NCBI RefSeq assembly: GCF_028291745.1
Contig: NZ_JAQGNQ010000023.1
Span: forward strand, 1 to 57,034
Length of the DNA stretch: 57,034 bases
Direction of reading: 5' to 3'
From: Ramlibacter sp.
GTDB lineage: Bacteria > Pseudomonadota > Gammaproteobacteria > Burkholderiales > Burkholderiaceae_C
Below are positions 49,055 through 57,034 of the stretch, in pieces. The translations under genes were made by a program, and so were the position numbers. Numbering within the stretch: position 1 is the first letter of the stretch; every line of letters starts with the position of its first letter. The notes below the pieces were generated by a model. It had not been told where the DNA came from and ran no database searches. It saw nothing but the letters and a program-made list of their open reading frames with translations.

Positions 49055-49954
49055 ATGGATCGCTTTCTCGAAATGCGCGTGTTCGCTGCTGTTGTGGATG
49101 CGGGCAGCTTTGTCAGGGCGGCGGACACGCTGGACTTGTCGAAGGCCGCTGTATCGCGCATCGTCGCGGACCTCGAAGCCCGGCTGGGGGTCCGTCTCAT
49201 GCACCGCACGACGAGGCGTCAATCACTGACGGCCGAAGGAGAGGTGTTCCATGCGCGGGCCAAGGAGCTTGTTGCTGCTGTTGCCGAGGCGGAAGCCGAG
49301 ATCACCGCGCGCAGCGGCCGGGCCGTCGGCACGCTCAAGGTGAGCGCGCCGGTAACCTTTGGCGTGCTGCATCTCGCGCCACTGTGGGCAGGCTTCATGG
49401 CGCAGAACCCCGATGTGGAACTCGAGGTCAACCTGTCGGACCGGATGGTCGATGTCGTCGAAGAAGGGATAGACATCGCGGTGCGGATCGCGCGACTGCG
49501 CAATTCATCCCTGGTCAGCCGCCAGCTTTCCTCGACCCGCCTCGTCCTTTGCGCTTCGAAGCGATACCTGCGCAAGCACGGTACGCCGCGACATCCGCAA
49601 GACCTCGCGCAACACGTGGTGCTGGCGTACAGCCTGCTGGCAATGGGCGACACATGGGAGTTCACCGGACCTGACGGGCCGGTTTCCGTGCGCGTCAAGC
49701 CGCGCTTGCACACCAACAGCGGCGAGACGTGCCGCGCGGTGGCATTGGGGCATGAGGGCATCATCCTGCAGCCAACGATCATGGTTCACGACGACTTGCG
49801 GTCCGGAGATCTCGTCGAGGTGCTGCCTCAATACCGGTCCGTGGAGTTTGGGATCTATGCCGTGTATCCCACGCGCAAGCACCTGCTGCCGAAAGTTCGC
49901 GCGCTCATCGATTACTTGTCCGGCTCATTCGCAAAGCAGTCGTGGGCCACCTGA
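49055..49954 (+). CDS. LysR-family transcriptional regulator
   Basis: A 299-residue LysR regulator of the CrgA/YafC-like group: helix-turn-helix MRVFAAVVDAGSFVRAADTL, then DLSKAAVSRIVADLEARLG, followed by VRLMHRTTRRQSLTAEGE. The effector domain is complete. It is divergent from the truncated F420-reductase-like gene and the SnoaL-like gene, the classical arrangement for a regulator and its target; the target is now damaged. The ATG at 49055 follows AAGGAG. Confidence 0.93.
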   Translation: MDRFLEMRVFAAVVDAGSFVRAADTLDLSKAAVSRIVADLEARLGVRLMHRTTRRQSLTAEGEVFHARAKELVAAVAEAEAEITARSGRAVGTLKVSAPVTFGVLHLAPLWAGFMAQNPDVELEVNLSDRMVDVVEEGIDIAVRIARLRNSSLVSRQLSSTRLVLCASKRYLRKHGTPRHPQDLAQHVVLAYSLLAMGDTWEFTGPDGPVSVRVKPRLHTNSGETCRAVALGHEGIILQPTIMVHDDLRSGDLVEVLPQYRSVEFGIYAVYPTRKHLLPKVRALIDYLSGSFAKQSWAT

Positions 49955-50199
49955 CCGGGGTTCACCACCACTGCCAAGCGCCTGACCGCTCCGGAGAACT
50001 GGTCGAGAAAGGCGCTGCGCCTGCGAACCAGATCGTGACGGACGGAAACGCTGCCGGCGGCGGACGCACACGGCTGCGTGCCATCGGAACATGGTGCGAG
50101 TCTAGGGCGCTCCTCGCCCGCGCAGCGGCGCCGATGACCTAAGTCACGGCGTCCCCCCGCGTGCGCTCGCTATCCTGAATTCGCAACGGCGATCGGCAC

Positions 50200-50346
50200 G
50201 TGAACATGATGGCCTTCCAGCGCATCGCTGTCCTGGGCCTGGCGCTGGCCCTGGCGGGCTGTGCCAGTGCCCCGAAACCGGCGCAGGTCGCCGGCAGGTC
50301 GTGCGCCATGTTGGCGTACGGCTCGTCCGGAATCACGCACGGCTCA
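50200..50346 (+). pseudogene. lipoprotein gene start, apparently truncated
   Basis: An ATG at 50200 opens a typical lipoprotein signal peptide, QRIAVLGLALALAGCASAPK, with lipobox LAGC. After about 30 further residues the frame passes into sequence antisense to the large sensor kinase gene, where its product is no longer protein-like. It looks like the first part of an outer-membrane or periplasmic lipoprotein gene cut off by the kinase gene end. A short lipoprotein of about 50 residues cannot be excluded, but no stop closes it there. Confidence 0.4.
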
Positions 50347-53300
50347 CTCATGGTGGGCTCCTTTCGGCACGGTCTCCAGCAACGGCAGGTAGATGGCGAA
50401 CGTGCTGCCGTGCTTGACCACGCTCTTGACGTCGATCACACCACCCCAGTCGACGACGATGGCGTAGACGATCGACAGCCCGAGACCCGTACCCCGGCCG
50501 GCGTCCTTCGTGGTGAAGAACGGCTCGAAGATGCGCGAGAGTGTCGCCTCGTCCATTCCGGAGCCACTGTCGTCCACGCTCAGGCAGACATGAGGGCCCC
50601 GCCTGAGCGTCCCGTGCGACAGCACGCGCCCGGCTGCGACGTCGGCGGCCTCCAGTGCAACGCGCAAGGTACCGCCTTCGCTCATGGCCTGGATCGCATT
50701 GCTGCACAGGTTCATGGCGATCTGGTGCAGCTGGGTGGCATCGCCCATCGCAACGACAGGTGCCCGCGGGATACTCACCTCGAGCCGGACGTTCGCCGGG
50801 AGCGCGGCCCCGACCAGCTCCAGCGTCTCGAGCAGCACGCCCACGATGTCGACGGGCGTGCGCTTGCCGCCCTGGCTGCGGCTGTAGGCGAGGATCTTCT
50901 CGACCAGGGCGCGACCCCGGTTCGCGGCATTCAGAACGTTCTGCGCATAGCGCCTGGATGGCGACCCCTCGGGCGTCTCCTGGGCGAGCATCTCACCATA
51001 CGCGAGGATGCCGCTCAGCACGCTGTTGAAGTCGTGCGCAATGCCGCCGGCAAACCGACCGACCGCTTCCATTTTCTCGGCCTGGCGCAGTCGCTGCCCC
51101 AGTCGCTCACGCTCGGCCTCTGCGGCCTTGCGTTCGGTCAAGTCGAGGATGAATGCAACCCCTTCTTCGCTGGAATGCTCGAAGGCCGCGCCGGTAAGGA
51201 GAACCGCGACGCGCTCGCCGTCCTTGCGGATGAATTCCTTCTCGAAGGGCTGGAACGTCCCGGTCTGTGCCAATTCTTCAGCCGCGCGCGCGTTGGCGGC
51301 GTGATATTCCGGCGGCGTCATGGCGATCCAGTTGAGATCGCCTGACAGCAGTTCCTGCCGCGAGTAACCCATGCTCTGGAGGAATGCGTCGTTCGCCTCC
51401 GAGAGGCCGCCGGCAATGTTCCAGAAGCACACTCCGACGATGTTGGACTCGACGAGCCGCCGGATGCGCGATTCGCGCTCGCGAAGCGCCGCCTCGGCCT
51501 GCTTGCGCTCGCTCAGATCGACCACGAAGGAAACGCCTTGGCTGCCACCCTCTTCGAAGGTTGCCGCGCCGATGAGTACGGGCACGCGGCTACCGTCTTT
51601 CCGGAAGTACTCCTTTTCGAAGGCGGGCAAGCGCCCGGTCCTCTTGTTCTCTCGTACCGCCACTGCGTCGCGATCGCGCCAGTCCGCGGGCGTCAGCTCG
51701 GTCCAGCGTATGCGGCCCGCCAGGAGATCCTCTCGGTCGTACCCGATCATCTCAAGGAACGCGTCGTTGGCCTCCAGGACCCGGCCGTCGAAGTCCCAGA
51801 TGAAGATGCCAATGATGTTGGCATCGACCAGGCGGCGGATTTTCGCTTCCCGTCCTGCGAGATCGCGGTACAAGTGGGTTTTCTCGAGCGACATCGCCGC
51901 CTGCGTGGCGAGCAGCTTGAGAACGCTGATCCGTGCCGGCGCGAAGACATGAGGGAGCAACTGGTTCTCGAGGTAGATCATGCCCAGGAGCGTGCCCTGA
52001 CTGAGCAGCGGCAGGCAGAGAATCGAACGCGCATGCTGCTCACGGAAGTACGGATCGCCGGAAAACGGGCCCTGAACCGCCGCATCGTCGAGAACGACGC
52101 TTTCGTGCGAGTGCAAGACGTAGTGAAATACCGACTGCGGTAGTACCGCCGCAGTCACCGCCTGGTCGCGCAACCGCACGAGAATCGTGTTGCCGCTGGT
52201 CGTGGCTTCCGCCTGGATCCGCAGTGCATCACCTCGCGGAAGAATCAGCAGGCCGCGCTCGGCGCCCGCGTGCTCGATCGCGGTACGCATGAGGGTGTCG
52301 ATCAGTTTCTCGAGGACGATCTCGCCCGACACTGCTTGCGAGACCTTGATGACGGTGGCGAGATCCAGTTGTTCGACCGGCGTGTCGATCGTGCTCGTGG
52401 AGCCGGGCGCTCGCTCTTCCTCCTTGAGGCAAGGAAGCAACGCGTCGAGTTGACGGACCTTGCCGGTGGCTCCCCAACGGAGATAGCCGTACCGGGCGTC
52501 GCGCAAATACACGTGCGCAATCTTCTCGAATCCACGTGCCGCGTAGAAGCGGGCGGCGAGCTCGTTGGCGAGTGCCTCGTTGTGCACGAAGTCATTTGCG
52601 CGGGCCGAGCGGATCGCTTCCTCGTAGAGGCGCATCGCGTCGAGGTCGCGGCACCCGATTCGCGCGATCTCGGCGCCCACCAGTGCCGCGCCATTCCCGA
52701 AATTCCCGGGGCAGTTCACCGCCCAGGCCTGGAGTTGCGCGTGATGCGCGGCCAGCGATTGCAGATGCTGTGGCCGCTCGCCGGCTGGCGCCGTATCCCA
52801 CAGAGCGGCCCGGCACAGCCCGGCGTAGTAGTGGTAGGCGGCCGTCTCGGGAAGCAACGGCGATGTCCAAAGAAGGCGCTGTGCCATCGAAGCGGCGTGA
52901 ATGGCCGCTGCATGGTCATCCGCAAGGAAGCGGGCCTGCAGTTTTCGTATCCAGTACCAGCACTCGGCGATGGCCAAAGCCGGCCTGTCGGCGAAATGAG
53001 CTTCGAACTGCAACTCGTCGAACGCGCCCTCGTCGAAACAGCCGAATTTCGGGGTCAGGCCGCGCAGGCACCGGATGAGTTCAAGCTGCGTGGTGATGAT
53101 GTCGACGACCATGCCGAACCTGGCGTTCCGCGCAAAGGCCAGGCCATGTTCGGCTTCGCGTTGGACATCCTGGAGCGCGACACCTGCTGCGAGAAGGTTT
53201 GAGACAAGGTTGTTGCAACTGAGTGACGCGAAGGTCAGATTGCCGCTCCTGCTCGCGACCGTGAACGCTTCGCGCAGCAGATCGCGGCCGGCCCGGGGAT

Positions 53301-56250
53301 GCTGGGTCCACTGCATGACCGTGGCTGCATAGATGTACGTCTCGGCCTGGAATCGCTTCAACCCGCGCCGCTCGACCAGTTCATAGCCCAGCTGGGCCAG
53401 TCGAATGACCGCCTGGTTCTCGCCAAAACGCGGCGCTGCGAGCATCGCGATCAGTGCAAACGCCACGCACGACCCGTCGGAGTTGCCTCGCTCCAGACTC
53501 AAACTGGCGGCCCTGCACAGGATGACGCAGACCAAGTCCGCACTGATGAAATTCGCGGGCGCGGAAAGCTTGGTCAAGACGTTCAGCGTTGCCAGCGCTG
53601 CCGGATCGCTCATCAGCGGCAGGTTGACGATTTCTTCGGGGGATCGGTGGCAGACCTGGGACCAGACCCGTTCGTATTCGCGCCGAGCGTCCTCTTCACC
53701 TGGATGCGCTGGCAGATCAAGACCGGCAACCCGCAGGTAGTCGAGCCCGACGGCGACCGCGTCTGCGCTCTGGTCGAGGGTGAGGTAGACGTCCACGCGC
53801 AGGCACGCGACGCTCGCCTGTTCGACTGGATTGGCGGAACGCGTTGAGAGCTCCGTCAGGCGCCTCTCCGCTTCCACCAGCGCGCAGGTGAGGAACTCGC
53901 ATTCGGCCCGGTTCAGCTCCAGTGCGAAGGTGAGCTCGTGCTGGTGCTCCCACGCGTCTTCCGCGAGCAGCGCCGCCCCGGCGACGAGATAGCTGAGCGC
54001 CGAGGCGTGAGCCGTCGACGCCATCGCGCGCCTGCCCGCAAGCAGGTTGAGCCCGGCAAGGTGCTCGCGCTCGTCCGATGCGGTGACCAGCACGGCGCCG
54101 CGGTTGAGCTGGTTCACGATCTCGAAGACATGTTCCGCAAGCGCGTCCGGCGTCGTGCCCGCCAGCAGCACGCGGCCGATGCGCAGGTGCATCTCCGCAC
54201 GGTCCTCGTCGGGGATCAGCGAATACGCTGCCTGCTGGATTCGATCGTGCAGGAATCTGTAGGCATGCTCGTGTCGGAACACGAGTCCGGCCTGTACCGC
54301 TTCCAGGAGCGCGGCGTCCGTCGCTTCCTCCGTTTCTCCGCGGACCAGGGCCAGCGTGACGATGTCGACGATATTGCCCAGGCACGCGAACTGTTTCAGG
54401 ACTTCCTGGATGGTGGCGGACAGCCGCTGCAGCTTCGCGGCCATGAGCTCCACCACGTTATCGGTGTAGCTCCGGGCTCGGATGCGATGCATGTCCCACA
54501 GCCAGGCCCGTTTGACCGGATCGAACGTGAGCAGCCTGTCTTCGGCCAGGGCGGTCACGAACTGGATGGCGAAGAATGGATTGCCGCTGGTCTTTTCCTG
54601 CACCAGCTGCGCCAGAGGCTGCGCGTGCTCCGGCGCGCAGTGCAGCGCAGCGCAGGCGAGCCGGCCGACATCTTCGAGTCCGAGGGGCGCCAGCGTGATC
54701 TCATGCACCCTGGCTCCGGTTTTGCGGATAGCCTCCAGCATTTGCAGAAGCGGGTGCGCAGGGCCGACCTCGTTGTTCCGGTAGGCCCCGACCAGCAGCA
54801 GATGCCGCACCTCGGAATGCGTGACCACGTGCTCGAGCAGGGCCAGCGTCGCCAGATCGAGCCATTGCAAGTCATCAAGGAACAACGCGAGCGGGTGCTC
54901 CGGCCGTGCGAACGCGCCGATGAACCGCCGGAACACCATGTGGAACCGCGCCTGTGCATCTTGTGCAGGCAATTCCGCAACGGGCGGCTGTTTCCCGATG
55001 ATGAACTCCACCTCGGGGATGAGGCCGACGACGAGTTGGCCGTTCGGACCCAGCGCCTCCGTCAGGGTCTGACGCCAGCGGTCCACCTCCGCTTCGCTCC
55101 TGGCGAGGATCTGGCGGACCAGCGTCTGGAAGGCCTGGGCCAGGCTCGCGTACGGGATGTCGCGCTGGTACTGGTCGAACTTGCCGGACGCGAACAGGCC
55201 ACGCGGCAGGACAAGCACCTTGTGCAGTTCGTTCACCACGGAGGATTTGCCGACGCCGGAATATCCGGACACCAGCACGAGCTCCGGTGTGCCGTCGGCC
55301 ACGACCCGGTCGAAGGCGGCGAGCAGGGCGTCGATCTCGCGCTCCCGCCCATACAGTTTCTCCGGGATGCGCAACCGGTCCGACACGTCGTGCGCACCCG
55401 GTTCGAACGCATCGATGCCCCCATGCGCCTCCCATTGCTCCAAGCACCAGCGAAGATCGCTCCCCAGGCCAGCGGCGGTCTGGTAGCGCTCTTCGGCGTT
55501 CTTGGCCAGCAGCTTCATGACGATGGCCGAGAGGGGGCCCGGGACCGCGGCGTGTTCGTCGGGGGGTGTGGGCTGGCGCGCGATATGGCAGTGCACCCAC
55601 TCCAGGGGATCGGCGGCAGCAAACGGAAGGCGGCCGGTGAGCATCTGGTACAAGGTGACGCCCACGGAATAGAGATCGCTGCGCGCATCGATGGAGCGGT
55701 TCATCCGGCCGGTCTGCTCGGGCGCCATATAGGCGAGCGTGCCGGCAATGACCTCGGGCGGCGCGGGGGCCTGGCTCTCGTGCGGCAGCCGCGACGCGAT
55801 CCCGAATCCGGTGAGCCACGCGTGGCCCTCGTCATCGACCAGGACGTTCGCGGGCTTGATGTCCTTGTGGATGAGACCGCATCCGTGGACCTGACCGAGC
55901 GCTGCCGTCAGGCCGATGGCGATGCGCAAGCAGCGAGTCAGCGCCAGCGGCTGCCCGTGGCCGCGATCGAGGACGAGGTCCAGGGGCTCGCCTCCCGGGT
56001 CATTGAAGACGAGCATCGCCCGCGCGCCGTGGCGGGTGAGCACCAATGGCCGGGCGGCCCACGCGGGGTCGAGGTCGGCGGCGAGCGAGAACTCATGCTC
56101 GAGGCGTTGCAGGCTCTGGGCCGACGGCTGCTCCGCGGCGAGAGCCACGGCGAGGAGCGGAAGGATATTGCCGTGCTGCCGGCCACGGTAAAGGGTGGAT
56201 TCCGCGCCCTCGCGCAGTGTCTCCAGCACATACCCGGTAGCCGCCGTCAT
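50344..56250 (-). CDS. giant hybrid sensor: Ser/Thr kinase-like, AAA ATPase, GAF, two PAS, histidine kinase
   Basis: A 1968-residue cytoplasmic protein. Order of parts: a protein-kinase-like domain (1-270) with HKDIKPANVL and Asp130; an AAA-type ATPase (300-620) with Walker A GYSGVGKS (about 327-334) and Walker B LALFLDDLQW (about 452); a long helical-repeat region (650-1290); a GAF domain (about 1310-1460); PAS domains (about 1470-1590 and 1595-1715), each closed by LSERKQAE or LTERKAAE; and a histidine kinase with His1739 in GIAHDFNSVL and an ATP lid ending GTGLGLSIVY. In the kinase-like part the metal-binding DFG reads TGFG, so phosphotransfer may be lost. Similar multi-domain proteins occur in bacteria, often as stress or two-component sensors. 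No response regulator gene is adjacent. Confidence 0.92.
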   Translation of the reverse strand: MTAATGYVLETLREGAESTLYRGRQHGNILPLLAVALAAEQPSAQSLQRLEHEFSLAADLDPAWAARPLVLTRHGARAMLVFNDPGGEPLDLVLDRGHGQPLALTRCLRIAIGLTAALGQVHGCGLIHKDIKPANVLVDDEGHAWLTGFGIASRLPHESQAPAPPEVIAGTLAYMAPEQTGRMNRSIDARSDLYSVGVTLYQMLTGRLPFAAADPLEWVHCHIARQPTPPDEHAAVPGPLSAIVMKLLAKNAEERYQTAAGLGSDLRWCLEQWEAHGGIDAFEPGAHDVSDRLRIPEKLYGREREIDALLAAFDRVVADGTPELVLVSGYSGVGKSSVVNELHKVLVLPRGLFASGKFDQYQRDIPYASLAQAFQTLVRQILARSEAEVDRWRQTLTEALGPNGQLVVGLIPEVEFIIGKQPPVAELPAQDAQARFHMVFRRFIGAFARPEHPLALFLDDLQWLDLATLALLEHVVTHSEVRHLLLVGAYRNNEVGPAHPLLQMLEAIRKTGARVHEITLAPLGLEDVGRLACAALHCAPEHAQPLAQLVQEKTSGNPFFAIQFVTALAEDRLLTFDPVKRAWLWDMHRIRARSYTDNVVELMAAKLQRLSATIQEVLKQFACLGNIVDIVTLALVRGETEEATDAALLEAVQAGLVFRHEHAYRFLHDRIQQAAYSLIPDEDRAEMHLRIGRVLLAGTTPDALAEHVFEIVNQLNRGAVLVTASDEREHLAGLNLLAGRRAMASTAHASALSYLVAGAALLAEDAWEHQHELTFALELNRAECEFLTCALVEAERRLTELSTRSANPVEQASVACLRVDVYLTLDQSADAVAVGLDYLRVAGLDLPAHPGEEDARREYERVWSQVCHRSPEEIVNLPLMSDPAALATLNVLTKLSAPANFISADLVCVILCRAASLSLERGNSDGSCVAFALIAMLAAPRFGENQAVIRLAQLGYELVERRGLKRFQAETYIYAATVMQWTQHPRAGRDLLREAFTVASRSGNLTFASLSCNNLVSNLLAAGVALQDVQREAEHGLAFARNARFGMVVDIITTQLELIRCLRGLTPKFGCFDEGAFDELQFEAHFADRPALAIAECWYWIRKLQARFLADDHAAAIHAASMAQRLLWTSPLLPETAAYHYYAGLCRAALWDTAPAGERPQHLQSLAAHHAQLQAWAVNCPGNFGNGAALVGAEIARIGCRDLDAMRLYEEAIRSARANDFVHNEALANELAARFYAARGFEKIAHVYLRDARYGYLRWGATGKVRQLDALLPCLKEEERAPGSTSTIDTPVEQLDLATVIKVSQAVSGEIVLEKLIDTLMRTAIEHAGAERGLLILPRGDALRIQAEATTSGNTILVRLRDQAVTAAVLPQSVFHYVLHSHESVVLDDAAVQGPFSGDPYFREQHARSILCLPLLSQGTLLGMIYLENQLLPHVFAPARISVLKLLATQAAMSLEKTHLYRDLAGREAKIRRLVDANIIGIFIWDFDGRVLEANDAFLEMIGYDREDLLAGRIRWTELTPADWRDRDAVAVRENKRTGRLPAFEKEYFRKDGSRVPVLIGAATFEEGGSQGVSFVVDLSERKQAEAALRERESRIRRLVESNIVGVCFWNIAGGLSEANDAFLQSMGYSRQELLSGDLNWIAMTPPEYHAANARAAEELAQTGTFQPFEKEFIRKDGERVAVLLTGAAFEHSSEEGVAFILDLTERKAAEAERERLGQRLRQAEKMEAVGRFAGGIAHDFNSVLSGILAYGEMLAQETPEGSPSRRYAQNVLNAANRGRALVEKILAYSRSQGGKRTPVDIVGVLLETLELVGAALPANVRLEVSIPRAPVVAMGDATQLHQIAMNLCSNAIQAMSEGGTLRVALEAADVAAGRVLSHGTLRRGPHVCLSVDDSGSGMDEATLSRIFEPFFTTKDAGRGTGLGLSIVYAIVVDWGGVIDVKSVVKHGSTFAIYLPLLETVPKGAHHE

Positions 56251-56335
56251 GAGGGCCCCCAGCTTGCTTTCAGCAAGACGAGTCCCATCATGCGCTCAAC
56301 CGCGTCGCGGAGACAGATTTTCATGTTCTTCGGCG

Positions 56336-56730
56336 TCAGCCCTTCAGGGCGCGCGCCACGCCGTCGCCGTAGGCCGGATCGGCCGTTCTGCAGTTGGCGA
56401 TGTGCCTTTCCTGGACCTGCCGGGAAGCCCCATTCATCGCGCGCGCCGTGTTGTCGAACAGCTGGGCGTCCGCTTGTCGATTTCGGAAAACATCGCCGCC
56501 TTGGTGTACTTCGTGATGTCGTGCGTCGTCGTGAAGGTGCCTTGCGCGCCCCAACCCTTCGCATGCATCCTGCGCTCGGGGATGACCTCGCGGTCGAAGT
56601 GCGCCAGCTTCTCGATCAGCCTGATGTCCTGCAGCAGGGCCGGGCCGCGGCGGCCGGCCGTCAGGATGTTCGTGTTGTCCGCAACCGGAGGGCCGGTTGC
56701 ATTGGTGAAGCGTTCGGAGTACGACATCAT
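56336..56730 (-). pseudogene. catalase with core deleted
   Basis: The N-terminus of a monofunctional haem catalase is clear ([20 protein letters not shown], then [20 protein letters not shown]), up to FSEIDKRT. It is joined out of frame to the last 40 residues of the same protein ([40 protein letters not shown]). About 360 residues, including the haem-ligand tyrosine region, are gone, and the junction near 56470 changes frame. The first catalytic His region (residues 50-70) is kept. It cannot be functional. The original gene started at the ATG at 56730 or 56727. Confidence 0.85.
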
Positions 56731-56839
56731 GAATCGTCCTTTCGCAAATTCCTGCGCCAAGCCCGGCCCCTGGCGAGTACCTCGGCCTTCACTTGGGCGA
56801 GCTTCTCGCAGGCGGTTCATGGCCTTGCCGCCTGCACGC

Positions 56840-57034
56840 CTAGGCCTTCCAGCGCGAGCCGCGGATGACGCTGCAGAAGTTCATGCGCCGGAACTTTGGA
56901 TCCCTGTCTGCGAGTACATCGGCATTCACATTGCCGAATGTCGTTTCGGGCTTGTGGCTGATGCCGTCGTAAAAGGCCTGGATGATGTCTTCCTTGAAGT
57001 GCTCGGTGCGCGGATACGCGCCGACGATCGCTTC
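56840..57034 (-). CDS. C-terminal end of an HD-type phosphohydrolase-like protein
   Basis: The last 64 residues of a protein cut off by the window end: [40 protein letters not shown], then [13 protein letters not shown]. The helix followed by H-K-P-E-T-T-x-G-N-V and the short tail resembles the end of HD-domain hydrolases related to cyanamide hydratase. The HD motif would lie outside the window, so the assignment is tentative. It is encoded upstream of the catalase remnant on the same strand. Confidence 0.5.
   Translation of the reverse strand, partial: EAIVGAYPRTEHFKEDIIQAFYDGISHKPETTFGNVNADVLADRDPKFRRMNFCSVIRGSRWKA

Noticed and set aside
50347..51345. Continuation of the lipoprotein frame into a 381-residue protein
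   Set aside because: After base 50346 it is antisense to the histidine kinase end and its product is not protein-like; only the lipoprotein signal at the start was kept as a possible fragment.
53938..56868. A 976-codon open frame on the plus strand
   Set aside because: It lies antisense to the large sensor kinase gene, whose domains are unmistakable; the plus-strand product is Arg/Gly/His-rich without family features. Such long antisense frames are normal at this GC content.
1..57034. CRISPR array, insertion sequence or replication origin
   Set aside because: No series of regularly spaced 25-40 bp repeats, no transposase-like gene and no DnaA-box cluster was seen on reading; the only periodic element is the hipBA operator array.

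Overview
The window is high-GC DNA whose gene content suggests a betaproteobacterium of the order Burkholderiales (Comamonadaceae- or Alcaligenaceae-like). The clearest pointer is five Bug-type solute-binding proteins of tripartite tricarboxylate transporters, together with four MmgE/PrpD enzymes, five LysR regulators and two TRAP transporter sets. No rRNA, complete tRNA, CRISPR array or insertion sequence was seen.

Layout. 1-2377: a frameshifted alpha/beta hydrolase remnant and an orphan TRAP permease pair. 2500-4240: a hipBA toxin-antitoxin operon with four operator-like sites spaced exactly 26 bp apart. 4778-18094: a LysR gene, then a rightward block with an aspartate dehydrogenase-like protein, a peptide-type ABC transporter with two paralogous binding proteins, a gamma-glutamyltransferase, two proteins made only of GAF domains, and a D-threonine-aldolase/D-serine-dehydratase-type PLP enzyme. 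18188-25620: a TRAP transporter, a short-chain dehydrogenase, an AtzG-like subunit with its amidase, a polysaccharide-deacetylase-fold hydrolase, a CxxC mini-protein and a COG0523 metal GTPase. 25674-33939: two Bug/MmgE pairs, a GntR remnant, a LysR gene, a third Bug protein and a triple RidA-domain protein.

34009-45083: an alpha/beta hydrolase, an HU-like chimera, a fourth Bug protein, and a leftward operon (Bug, MmgE, deacetylase-fold protein, amidase, isocitrate/isopropylmalate-type dehydrogenase, MmgE) preceded by its own LysR gene. At 45563-45610 lies the 3' part of a tRNA-Val(CAC) with its terminator, most simply the end of an integrated island extending to the right. The right side is patchy: a RelE-type toxin-antitoxin pair, three deletion-damaged genes (quinone oxidoreductase, F420-reductase-like protein, catalase), a LysR gene, a 1968-residue Ser/Thr-kinase/ATPase/GAF/PAS/histidine-kinase protein, and the end of an HD-type hydrolase gene.

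How it may work together (inference). A TTGCG-N5-CGCAA dyad recurs upstream of the first LysR gene, the aspartate dehydrogenase gene and the TRAP operon, with a degenerate copy before the ABC genes. In the three promoter copies it lies about 65 bp before the predicted transcription start, the classical position for a LysR-type activator. The two rightward blocks would then form one regulon importing and hydrolysing amide, imide or gamma-glutamyl compounds to amino acids and dicarboxylates. The leftward operon repeats the deacetylase-fold plus amidase pairing with different transport and downstream enzymes.
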